Of a stretch of DNA of 16,491 nt, positions 7,322 through 13,674 are shown in pieces. Below the pieces are notes generated by a model. That model ran no database searches and had not been told where the DNA came from. It saw nothing but the letters and a program-made list of their open reading frames with translations. The position numbers were made by a program, and so were the translations under genes. The stretch is from JAICMB01 sp049514735 (lineage in GTDB: Bacteria; Acidobacteriota; Terriglobia; Bryobacterales; Bryobacteraceae), in NCBI GenBank assembly GCA_049514735.1, contig JBEKUT010000121.1, positions 1-16,491 on the forward strand, given 5' to 3'. Every line of letters starts with the position of its first letter. Positions within the stretch are counted from its first letter, which is position 1.

Positions 7322-8337
7322 AACCAGCCCCGCTACCCGCGCCCATGGCCGCGCGAGTCTTCCGAGCCTTAGCGATCCTTGCGCCGATCTTGATCGCATC
7401 AGTCGCGCTCGGCCTGATGGTGGGCAGCCAGCGTATCGATTTTTCCACTCTCTTTTCCCAAGATTCCTTTTCACACGCACTCTTCTTTCGCCTGCGCCTG
7501 CCCCGCGTATTGATGGGCCTGGTAATCGGCTCCTCACTTGCCGTCACCGGCGCCGCTCTTCAGGCGCTCTTCCGAAATCCGCTGGCCGATCCTTACACGC
7601 TGGGTGTCTCAGGAGGCGGAGCGCTGGGAGCAAGCATCGCGATTGCGTTGGGATGGAGCGCGCGCGTGGCGGGCATCCCTCTCGTCTTCGTCGCTTCATT
7701 TGCGGGGGCCATGGTGGCAGTCTGGTTGGTGAAGACCATCGCGCGCACGGGCGCGGTCGTTCTGCCAGGTGCGCTGTTACTCTCCGGTGTCGCTGTCACG
7801 TTGATCTCGGCCGCCGGCGTCCTGACGATTCAATATTTGACAGACCCGTCCAGCGCGCTACGAATCCTGCGTTGGCTCATCGGCAGTCTCGACGTTGTCG
7901 GGCTCGATCCTATCTGGCGAATGCTCGTTGTATTAGTGCCGGCATGGCTGGCGCTGCTGGCTTTCTCGCGGCAACTGAATCTTCTGGCGATCGACGAAGA
8001 CACCGCCGCGACCCTCGGCGTGAATGTTCGGCGCTGCGAAAACATGGTGCATGCGCTGTGCGCCTTGATCGTCGGCGTCGCGGTATCCGCCGGCGGATCA
8101 ATCGGTTTTGTCGGACTGATCGTTCCCCACGCAGTGCGGATGATGTTTGGCGAAGATCTGCGCATCGTGCTGCCGGGCTCGCTCCTGTTGGGCGCGGCGT
8201 TCCTGATCTTGGCGGACGCGTTGGCCCGCACGGCCTTGCCATCTAGCGAACTGCCGGTCGGCGCGATCACCGGCTTGCTGGGCGGTCCGGCATTTCTCTG
8301 GCTGCTGCGGCGGCGGCAACAATATTCGGCTATGTAA
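7318..8337 (+). CDS. btuC: BtuC: ABC transporter permease for cobalamin/corrinoid import
   Basis: This is the inner-membrane permease of the FecCD/BtuC family, with about ten hydrophobic segments. Diagnostic blocks are LRLPRVLMGLVIGSSLAVTG, ALFRNPLADPYTLGVSGGGALG near the N-terminus, GVNVRRCENMVHALCALIVG, and GGSIGFVGLIVPHAVRM near residue 265, the loop region that contacts the ATPase. The start is uncertain. A TTG at 7318 overlaps the btuD stop (TTGA) and gives 339 residues, in keeping with the coupled starts elsewhere in the operon. An ATG at 7345 gives 330 residues but has no Shine-Dalgarno sequence. Both keep all membrane segments. The stop is at 8335-8337, just before the strong ribosome binding site of bluB. 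Confidence 0.93.
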   Translation: MKPAPLPAPMAARVFRALAILAPILIASVALGLMVGSQRIDFSTLFSQDSFSHALFFRLRLPRVLMGLVIGSSLAVTGAALQALFRNPLADPYTLGVSGGGALGASIAIALGWSARVAGIPLVFVASFAGAMVAVWLVKTIARTGAVVLPGALLLSGVAVTLISAAGVLTIQYLTDPSSALRILRWLIGSLDVVGLDPIWRMLVVLVPAWLALLAFSRQLNLLAIDEDTAATLGVNVRRCENMVHALCALIVGVAVSAGGSIGFVGLIVPHAVRMMFGEDLRIVLPGSLLLGAAFLILADALARTALPSSELPVGAITGLLGGPAFLWLLRRRQQYSAM

Positions 8338-8341
8338 GGAG
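8336..8341 (+). promoter_or_regulatory. Ribosome binding site of bluB
   Basis: AAGGAG lies six bases before the ATG at 8348. It is the clearest Shine-Dalgarno sequence in the operon and coincides with the btuC stop codon, so bluB translation can start independently of the transport genes. Confidence 0.8.
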
Positions 8342-8347
8342 CTTCTT

Positions 8348-9043
8348 ATGGGCATGTCGCGGAACGACCATTTCTCGGAAGAAGAACGCCGCGGTGTTTA
8401 TCGCGCCATCTATGAACGCCGCGATGTCCGTTCGCAGTTTCTGCCTGACCCTGTGCCTGACGATGTGCTCTGCCGCATTCTCGACGCGGCTCATCACGCG
8501 CCCTCGGTTGGGTTCATGCAACCGTGGGATTTTCTTGTGATTCGGGACGCGTCTATCCGCCAGGAGGTCCATCGCAATTTCGACCTTGCCAGCCGCCGTG
8601 CGGCCGAGGCTTATCAGGGCGGGCAGCGAGAACTTTATGACAGCCTGAAGCTCGCAGGAATTATCGACGCGCCTGTAAATGTCTGTGTCACGTGCGATCA
8701 TGCGCGTCCCAAGGGCAATGGATTGGGCCGGCAGACAGACCCGGCGGTGGATCTTTACTCGACGGTCTGCGCCGTTCAAAATTTGTGGCTCGCGGCGCGG
8801 GCCGAATCGCTCGGTGTCGGATGGGTCAGCATTCTCGATCTTGAACAACTGAAGTCGACGCTCGGCATTCCGCCGGCGCTAACGCCCGTCGCATACTTGT
8901 GCGTCGGCTATGTTTCCGAATTTAGGACGCAGCCCGACCTCGAAGAAAAAGGATGGGAAACGCGCAGCGATCTTGCTACTGTCATTCATTTCGACCGCTG
9001 GGGAGTTCACAGACTCGCCAATAATTCCGATGGATCTATTTAA
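8348..9043 (+). CDS. bluB: BluB: 5,6-dimethylbenzimidazole synthase
   Basis: BluB is a flavin-cannibalising enzyme of the nitroreductase fold. It uses oxygen to convert reduced FMN to 5,6-dimethylbenzimidazole (DMB), the lower ligand of B12. The 231 residues begin with helices and RRDVRSQF (residues 24-31), the FMN-phosphate contact, whose Asp26 probably matches the key aspartate of the family. HHAPSVGFMQPWDFLVI and NLWLAARAESLGVGWVSIL follow, both BluB-type signatures that separate it from ordinary nitroreductases. The location between transport genes and cobT supports the call. It has a strong ribosome binding site. The last 14 bases overlap cobT in another frame. The oxygen requirement points to an aerobic host. 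Confidence 0.94.
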   Translation: MGMSRNDHFSEEERRGVYRAIYERRDVRSQFLPDPVPDDVLCRILDAAHHAPSVGFMQPWDFLVIRDASIRQEVHRNFDLASRRAAEAYQGGQRELYDSLKLAGIIDAPVNVCVTCDHARPKGNGLGRQTDPAVDLYSTVCAVQNLWLAARAESLGVGWVSILDLEQLKSTLGIPPALTPVAYLCVGYVSEFRTQPDLEEKGWETRSDLATVIHFDRWGVHRLANNSDGSI

Positions 9044-10082
9044 AAAGACCCTCCAAGAAATTCGTCCCGTCGATCCGCAGTGGATCGAATCCGCAAGCGG
9101 GCATCAGTTAGAACTGACTAAGCCGCCTGGGAGCTTGGGCCGGCTTGAAGAGATCGCCAACCGCTGTGCCGCCATGCGGGAGAGCTTTGCATTAACCGCC
9201 AATCGTCCCCGAATCGTACTCTTCGCCGCCGACCATGGCGTCTGCGCGGAAGGCGTCAGCCCGTATCCGCAAGAAGTGACCGCGCAAATGGTTTTGAATT
9301 TCCTGCGCGGCGGGGCGGCGATCAACGCGCTAGCCCGATCGGGTGGAATCGAATTGAAAATCGTCGATGTAGGCGTGGCAACTCCACTCCCCGTTTCAAG
9401 CGACTTGATCCGCCGCCGCGCCGCGCCGGGCACGCGCAACTTCTGCAAAGAGCCGGCCATGACACAAACGGAGATGACCGCCGCTCTCGAAACCGGTATC
9501 GAGCTTGCCTCCGATTCCGCAATGGCCGGATGCGATCTGCTGGGCTTCGGTGAAATGGGAATCGGAAACACGACATCGGCAAGCGCGATCGCGGCCGCTC
9601 TGACGCGCGAACCTATCGAAGCCGTGGTCGGATGCGGCGCCGGCGCCGATGACGCATGTATGGTTCGGAAGCGCTGCGCCATCGAGCGCGGCCTTGCGCT
9701 GCACGCCGCAAGCCTTGGCGATCCACTCGGGATTTTGCGCTGTATCGGCGGCTTGGAGATCGCGGCGATGTGCGGTTTCTGCCTCGGCGCAGCGGCGCAT
9801 CGCATACCGGTTGTCACGGACGGCTTCATCGCGACGGCAGCCGCTGCTTTGGCCATTCGCATTTGCCCGGCCGCATCCGGGTATGCGATCGCATCGCATA
9901 AATCGGTCGAGCCTGGCCACGCCTATCTTCTCGCGATGCTCGAATATCCGCCCCTACTCGATCTCGGAATGCGGCTTGGCGAAGCGACGGGCGCGGCTCT
10001 CGCCATGAAAATCATTCAGGCTGCCATCGCGGCGTTCACTCAAATGGCGACCTTCGCGTCCGCGGGAGTCTCTAACAAGTGA
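9030..10082 (+). CDS. cobT: CobT: nicotinate-nucleotide-DMB phosphoribosyltransferase
   Basis: CobT transfers phosphoribose from nicotinate mononucleotide to DMB, giving alpha-ribazole 5'-phosphate. The 350-residue length matches the family. Visible landmarks are LTKPPGSLGRLEEIA near residue 30, LFAADHGVCAEGVSPYPQEVT near 65-85, FGEMGIGNTTSASAIAAAL near 175-193, and RLGEATGAALAM near the end. Its Glu at residue 318 is positioned like the catalytic Glu317 known from Salmonella CobT. An in-frame start at 8910 would lie deep inside bluB, so the ATG at 9030 is chosen; it begins the family's normal N-terminus and overlaps bluB by 14 bases. The product of BluB is the substrate of this enzyme. Confidence 0.95.
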   Translation: MDLFKKTLQEIRPVDPQWIESASGHQLELTKPPGSLGRLEEIANRCAAMRESFALTANRPRIVLFAADHGVCAEGVSPYPQEVTAQMVLNFLRGGAAINALARSGGIELKIVDVGVATPLPVSSDLIRRRAAPGTRNFCKEPAMTQTEMTAALETGIELASDSAMAGCDLLGFGEMGIGNTTSASAIAAALTREPIEAVVGCGAGADDACMVRKRCAIERGLALHAASLGDPLGILRCIGGLEIAAMCGFCLGAAAHRIPVVTDGFIATAAAALAIRICPAASGYAIASHKSVEPGHAYLLAMLEYPPLLDLGMRLGEATGAALAMKIIQAAIAAFTQMATFASAGVSNK

Positions 10083-10804
10083 GAGCGCTACTGGCAGCGA
10101 TCGCGTTCCTTACCAGGCTCCCAGTGGGACGAATCGCCGCGTTCAACGCTGAAGATGTCTCTCACTCGGCCGGCTGGTTTCCAGTCGTCGGGCTTCTACT
10201 CGGAGCAATTTATGCCCTCGCGGCATTTCTGTTGAAAGGCCATTTGCCCCTCGCGATCGTCGCGGTTCTGCTCGTCATTCTCGATGCGCTCGCCACCGGC
10301 GCTCTCCATTTCGACGGTCTCGCCGACACCGCCGACGGATTTGGAGGAGGTAAGAACCGCGAGGATATCCTTCGAATCATGCGCGACCACGCTATCGGAA
10401 GTTATGGCGGCGTAGCGATCGTCACGCTGGTGGCTCTCAAAGTGGCAGCGTATGCCGCACTGCTTAAGCAGAGCGTCTGGATCGCCGCACTGATTCTTAC
10501 GCCAGCCTTGGGCCGTTGGTCCATTCTGCTTCTGACCGCAGCATTGCCCTATGCCAGAACATCTGCTTCCGTGGTCGAAGGCATGGGAAAGCGGTCCCTG
10601 TTATGGGGCACGCTAACGATTGCCGCGGGTCTTGCGGCCACCGTGTCCATTCGCTCCTGTTTAGCAACGGCTGGAGTCGCCATTGTGACAGCCGCCTTCG
10701 GTCTCTATTGCCGCCGCCGCATCGGGGGCATTACTGGCGACACGCTGGGCGCAAACCTGCAGCTCTGCGAATGCGTGGCGCTGCTCTTATTCATATGGGC
10801 GTGA
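10079..10804 (+). CDS. cobS: CobS: adenosylcobinamide-GDP ribazoletransferase (cobalamin synthase)
   Basis: This inner-membrane enzyme joins AdoCbi-GDP (made by CobU) to alpha-ribazole or its phosphate (from CobT and CobC) to complete the nucleotide loop. Its 241 residues start with AAIAFLTRLPVG, as CobS proteins do. The catalytic acidic motif HFDGLADTADGFGGG lies at residues 77-91, followed by REDILRIMRDHAIGSYG. Several hydrophobic segments follow, consistent with a polytopic membrane protein. It starts at a GTG that overlaps the cobT stop by four bases (GTGA) and its end overlaps cobC by ten bases. Confidence 0.95.
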   Translation: MRALLAAIAFLTRLPVGRIAAFNAEDVSHSAGWFPVVGLLLGAIYALAAFLLKGHLPLAIVAVLLVILDALATGALHFDGLADTADGFGGGKNREDILRIMRDHAIGSYGGVAIVTLVALKVAAYAALLKQSVWIAALILTPALGRWSILLLTAALPYARTSASVVEGMGKRSLLWGTLTIAAGLAATVSIRSCLATAGVAIVTAAFGLYCRRRIGGITGDTLGANLQLCECVALLLFIWA

Positions 10805-11442
10805 CGCGCGTCTGGCTGATTCGGCATGGCCAACCCCATGAACAAGGGCGCCAGCGCTGCTACGGTTCGCTCGATGTGGGGCTCTCCGAGATCGGCCGCT
10901 CGCAAATGGCACAGGTTGCCGAGCACCTCAAGGCCGAACCGATGGCAGCAATCTATACCAGCCCGCGTTCGAGAGCAGTGGAAAGCGCGCGCATCCTCGC
11001 TGCGGCGGCGGACCGTCCAGTTGAGATTGCCGCGGATTTTCATGAGATCGACTTTGGAGATTTCGAAGGACTTACTTACGACGAAATTGCCGGGCAATTT
11101 CCCGGCCTATTTCGGCAATGGATGGAGACGCCCACGGAAGTTCAATTTCCCAACGGAGAATGTTTCGCACAGATGCGCTTGCGGGTCCTAAGATCGTTTC
11201 ACACGATCCTGAGTAAGTGGAACGGACAGACTATCGCCATCGTCAGCCACGGCGGTGTGAACCGAATCCTGATCGCGTGGGCACTGCGGATGCCGGACAA
11301 CGCTATCTTCCGCCTGGCCCAGGACCACTCCGCGATGAACCTAATTGAGTTAGTCGACGGGTTCCCGAGTGTAAAGTCCATGAATCATACGCTGTGTCGA
11401 AGGATCGACATTTGCCCGAGTTTTGACGGCTTCGTTTCATGA
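10795..11442 (+). CDS. cobC: CobC: alpha-ribazole phosphatase (histidine phosphatase family)
   Basis: This histidine-phosphatase superfamily enzyme probably removes phosphate from alpha-ribazole 5'-phosphate or from cobalamin 5'-phosphate. Its 215 residues carry LIRHGQP with the phosphorylated His11, SPRSRAVESARIL near 61-73, FHEIDFGDFEGLTYDEI with the conserved Glu, and the second catalytic His in SHGGVNRIL. The specific role is inferred from the last place in a B12 operon, since the fold also occurs in phosphoglycerate mutases. The ATG at 10795 overlaps cobS by ten bases; a GTG at 10801, in frame, would give the more usual GTGA overlap. The 3' end runs 58 bases into the opposing DUF202 gene, so the last residues may be an extension past the normal end. 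Confidence 0.9.
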   Translation: MGVTRVWLIRHGQPHEQGRQRCYGSLDVGLSEIGRSQMAQVAEHLKAEPMAAIYTSPRSRAVESARILAAAADRPVEIAADFHEIDFGDFEGLTYDEIAGQFPGLFRQWMETPTEVQFPNGECFAQMRLRVLRSFHTILSKWNGQTIAIVSHGGVNRILIAWALRMPDNAIFRLAQDHSAMNLIELVDGFPSVKSMNHTLCRRIDICPSFDGFVS

Positions 11443-11801
11443 ACGGAAGTCAGGTAGACGGCCATCGCCAATCCGGCCAACGCCAGAAACAGCGCAACGC
11501 CAATAGCGAGCGAGGAAGGGCGTGTGAAACCAGAACCGCCCCGGTTCAATTCCCGGACTAACCGAATGTGGTTCCATGCAGCCAGGACGTTGACCACGAC
11601 TCCCAGAACCAGCAGAGCCGTTCCGAACCAGACTGAAATCCCCGACGGTTGACCCGCCAGAAGTGGCTCCCTGACTTGTAACGCCCGTAGGAACAGGCCG
11701 AAGCGGGCCACTACAAATCCAAATCCCATGAGCGCCATGCCGGTTCGTATCCACGCGAGAAACGTTCTCTCGGCTGCCAGATAGTCGGAGGGGCCGCTCA
11801 T
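11385..11801 (-). CDS. DUF202 (YidH-like) small membrane protein
   Basis: The 138-residue inner-membrane protein opens with YLAAERTFLAWIRTGMALMG, the hallmark of the DUF202 family. It has three hydrophobic segments at about residues 16-38, 55-76 and 97-118. The family has no established biochemical function. It is the last gene of a minus-strand unit, 14 bases after the ECF sigma-factor gene, which hints at a link to envelope-stress signalling, possibly as a membrane partner of the sigma factor. It does not look like a known anti-sigma factor: it has no zinc-binding HxxxCxxC motif. The last 20 or so residues run into the opposite cobC gene and look unconstrained. Confidence 0.8.
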   Translation of the reverse strand: MSGPSDYLAAERTFLAWIRTGMALMGFGFVVARFGLFLRALQVREPLLAGQPSGISVWFGTALLVLGVVVNVLAAWNHIRLVRELNRGGSGFTRPSSLAIGVALFLALAGLAMAVYLTSVHETKPSKLGQMSILRHSV

Positions 11802-11815
11802 GCTCTCTCGTCATC

Positions 11816-12433
11816 TTACACGTTAGCCCGTTGTCTTGCAGGTATGCGCGCGGCGCCATCGTTCATGGCGGACCAGACTGGCTGCAAGCGCCATCTCAGA
11901 CCGGCGCGGGCGCGGAACAGTCTCGCTTTAGCGGCCGACACGGTCAGCCCCAACCTCGTCGCCACCTCGATTATCGGAAGTCCCGAAACAGAATACAGCA
12001 TATAAACTTCGCGCAAATTGTGCGGAAGCCGCGAAACGGCGTCGGAGAAGGCTGAGGTGATCTCGCTGCACCAGGTGGACTTCTCCGGCGTCGGCGCTGG
12101 CGAGGCGAGCATGTCCGATCCCCGTTCGCCCAGATCTTCCAGATGCACCCAGGTGAATTGGCGTCTTGGCTCACGAAGCCTTATCAGACAGCTATTTACG
12201 ACAATGCGCGTGATCCAGGTCTTGAAACAAGCGTCGCCGCGGAAGCTATCCAGGTGCCGGAAAGCCGAGAAATAAGCCACCTGTACGGCGTCTTGCGATT
12301 CGTCTTCACAACGCAGAATGGTGCGCGCCAAGCGGAGCGACGAAGCATAATGGCGTTTGAATAATTCTGCGATGGCGGCCTCGTCTCCCTCTCTGCCATC
12401 GGCAATCAGTTCCAGTTCCGTTTTCTCTTGCAT
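11816..12433 (-). CDS. ECF-type (sigma-70 family) RNA polymerase sigma factor
   Basis: This 205-residue alternative sigma factor directs RNA polymerase to its own set of promoters. Region 2 spans about residues 22-90 with DESQDAVQVAYFSAF (the DxxQxxF-like core) and the -10-recognition helix FKTWITRIVVNSCLIRLR. Region 4 spans about 126-182 with RLPHNLREVYMLYSVSGL and IIEVATRLGLTVSAAKARLFRAR, the helix-turn-helix for the -35 element. A longer frame reaches 12490, but the ATG at 12433 has AGGAG five bases upstream and begins at the family's usual point. It follows the sigma-54 activator gene by 41 bases on the same strand and precedes the DUF202 gene. No recognisable anti-sigma gene is present. 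Confidence 0.9.
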   Translation of the reverse strand: MQEKTELELIADGREGDEAAIAELFKRHYASSLRLARTILRCEDESQDAVQVAYFSAFRHLDSFRGDACFKTWITRIVVNSCLIRLREPRRQFTWVHLEDLGERGSDMLASPAPTPEKSTWCSEITSAFSDAVSRLPHNLREVYMLYSVSGLPIIEVATRLGLTVSAAKARLFRARAGLRWRLQPVWSAMNDGAARIPARQRANV

Positions 12434-12438
12434 AACCG

Positions 12439-12443
12439 CTCCT
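12439..12443 (-). promoter_or_regulatory. Ribosome binding site deciding the sigma-factor start
   Basis: On the minus strand AGGAG is followed by five bases and then the ATG at 12433-12431. The upstream in-frame ATG at 12490 lies inside the preceding gene and has no comparable site. Confidence 0.75.
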
Positions 12444-12474
12444 GTGCAATTCGTACGCCAAACCTCGTCGCTCT

Positions 12475-13491
12475 TCATGCGGTGAAACACCTTTCCGAAG
12501 GGGTTGTTGGGCCGATTCCAAGCTTGCGCATCCGATATAGCAAGGTAGTGCGCGCCAATCCCAGCCGCGCAGCCGCACCCTGCCGTCCCCCCACTACGCC
12601 ATCCGCTTCCTTAAGGGTTCTAACAATGTGGTCACGTTCCGCCTCGGCAAGCGTACGGTTAGCCGCTGGCGACTTCTCTACCTGGGCAATGCGCTTGAGT
12701 TCGCCTAACTGGAGCCGCAGGACGCGACCCGGAGATAAGATCACGGCGCGCTCCATAACATTCTGCAATTCCCGAATGTTCCCGGGCCAATCGTAATTCC
12801 GCAGGACTTCCATAACCTCCTCGGGCACATGGTCGATTTCCTTATTCATGCTCCATGCGAACTTGCGCACGAAATGGTCGACCAGCCGCGGAATATCCTC
12901 GGAGCGTTCCCGGAGCGGAGGAAGCGCGATCGGGAACACGTTGAGCCGGTAATACAGATCCGCGCGGAACCGCCGTTCCTGAACCATTTTCCACAGATCC
13001 TGATTCGTGGCCGCGACGACCCGAACATCTACGCGGATGGTGCGGGTGCTGCCGAGTCTCTCGAATTCCTGCTCCTGCAAGGCTCGCAGCAGCTTCGGTT
13101 GCAGTTCCAGCGGCAGATCCCCGATCTCATCCAGAAAGAGCGTTCCTGTATGGGCGGCGTGAAAGCGGCCCGTGGTTTGAGCGATCGCCCCGGTAAAGGC
13201 CCCGCGCTCGTGCCCGAAAAGTTCGCTCTCCAGGAGCCCACCAGGCATCGCCGCGCAGTTCACCTTCACGTACGGACGCAATTTTCGCGGGCTCTCCTGG
13301 TGAATGGCCTTGGCAATCAGTTCCTTGCCGGTGCCGGTTTCGCCCTGAATCAAGACCGCCGAATCGGTGGGAGCCACCATTACGACGGAGTTCCAGACGT
13401 CCCGAAGGCCCTGGCTGTGGCCGATGAGTTCATTCTTGATTGCCACTGTGTTCAGCGGCATGCTTAGTATCGCGCTAGCCGGACTGGCCAT
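12475..13491 (-). CDS. Sigma-54-dependent transcriptional activator without a sensory domain
   Basis: This bacterial enhancer-binding protein uses ATP hydrolysis to open sigma-54 promoters. Its 338 residues begin almost at once with the AAA+ domain (about 22-255). Visible motifs are Walker A GETGTGKE (50-57), the sigma-54-contacting loop GAFTGA (97-102) and Walker B GTLFLDEIGD (116-125). RFRADLYYRLNVFPIALPPLRER carries the arginine fingers, and WPGNIRELQNVMERAV is sensor II. A Fis-type helix-turn-helix ends the protein, with GGRQGAAARLGLARTTL and LYRMRKLGI. There is no receiver, PAS or GAF domain, so it resembles PspF in layout and must be regulated by expression or by a partner protein. AAGGAG at 13501-13506 fixes the ATG at 13491. 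The gene is divergent from a peroxidase gene with a sigma-54-type promoter. Confidence 0.93.
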   Translation of the reverse strand: MASPASAILSMPLNTVAIKNELIGHSQGLRDVWNSVVMVAPTDSAVLIQGETGTGKELIAKAIHQESPRKLRPYVKVNCAAMPGGLLESELFGHERGAFTGAIAQTTGRFHAAHTGTLFLDEIGDLPLELQPKLLRALQEQEFERLGSTRTIRVDVRVVAATNQDLWKMVQERRFRADLYYRLNVFPIALPPLRERSEDIPRLVDHFVRKFAWSMNKEIDHVPEEVMEVLRNYDWPGNIRELQNVMERAVILSPGRVLRLQLGELKRIAQVEKSPAANRTLAEAERDHIVRTLKEADGVVGGRQGAAARLGLARTTLLYRMRKLGIGPTTPSERCFTA

Positions 13492-13500
13492 GGATCAAAT

Positions 13501-13506
13501 CTCCTT
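13501..13506 (-). promoter_or_regulatory. Ribosome binding site of the sigma-54 activator
   Basis: AAGGAG on the minus strand lies nine bases before the ATG at 13491. It favours this start over the internal in-frame ATG at 13461, which would remove only ten residues before the AAA+ domain. Confidence 0.7.
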
Positions 13507-13587
13507 CACTCGGATTGTGCCTGAAAGCGACTTGCGGCAACAGCCCCATACGTGCAAGAAATCAGTTCCCTCATGCAGTAAGAGCGG

Positions 13588-13607
13588 TATAACTCGGTTG
13601 GGTTATA
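13588..13607. repeat. Inverted repeat TATAAC-8-GTTATA in the divergent intergenic region
   Basis: The arms TATAAC (13588-13593) and GTTATA (13602-13607) are perfect and separated by eight bases. The centre is about 40 bases upstream of the -24 element of the peroxidase promoter. It may be an operator or activator site; a chance match is possible for such short A/T-rich arms. Confidence 0.4.
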
Positions 13608-13613
13608 TGATTT

Positions 13614-13631
13614 ATGACAGCCGGATGACAG
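13614..13631 (+). repeat. Direct repeat ATGACAG-CCGG-ATGACAG, 11-bp period
   Basis: Two identical 7-mers start at 13614 and 13625, one helical turn apart, and end five bases before the -24 element. The arrangement suits a protein binding as a tandem dimer on one DNA face. Confidence 0.45.
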
Positions 13632-13636
13632 AGCAT

Positions 13637-13651
13637 TGGCAACTGGTTTGC
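13637..13651 (+). promoter_or_regulatory. Predicted sigma-54 (-24/-12) promoter of the di-heme peroxidase gene
   Basis: TGGCA at 13637-13641 and TTTGC at 13647-13651 place GG and GC exactly as in the sigma-54 consensus TGGCAC-N5-TTGC; only the C after TGGCA is changed (to A). Transcription would start near 13663, immediately before the GAAGGG ribosome binding site at 13665-13670. A sigma-54 activator gene is divergent from it. Confidence 0.72.
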
Positions 13652-13664
13652 CCGTGTCCGCCTC

Positions 13665-13670
13665 GAAGGG
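13665..13670 (+). promoter_or_regulatory. Ribosome binding site of the peroxidase gene
   Basis: GAAGGG lies four bases before the ATG at 13675. It supports that start over a longer in-frame TTG start at 13636, which would include the promoter. Confidence 0.65.
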
Positions 13671-13674
13671 TAAA

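Noticed and set aside
7257..8246. A long plus-strand open frame inside btuC
   Set aside because: It is an arginine- and serine-rich shadow frame; the btuC frame carries the membrane segments and family motifs.
9104..9862. A long minus-strand open frame opposite cobT
   Set aside because: The product has no family features and lies opposite a clearly conserved gene; it is a codon-bias shadow.
13636..13674. A longer in-frame TTG start for the peroxidase at 13636
   Set aside because: It would translate through the -24/-12 promoter and add 13 residues before a signal peptide; the ATG at 13675 has a good ribosome binding site.
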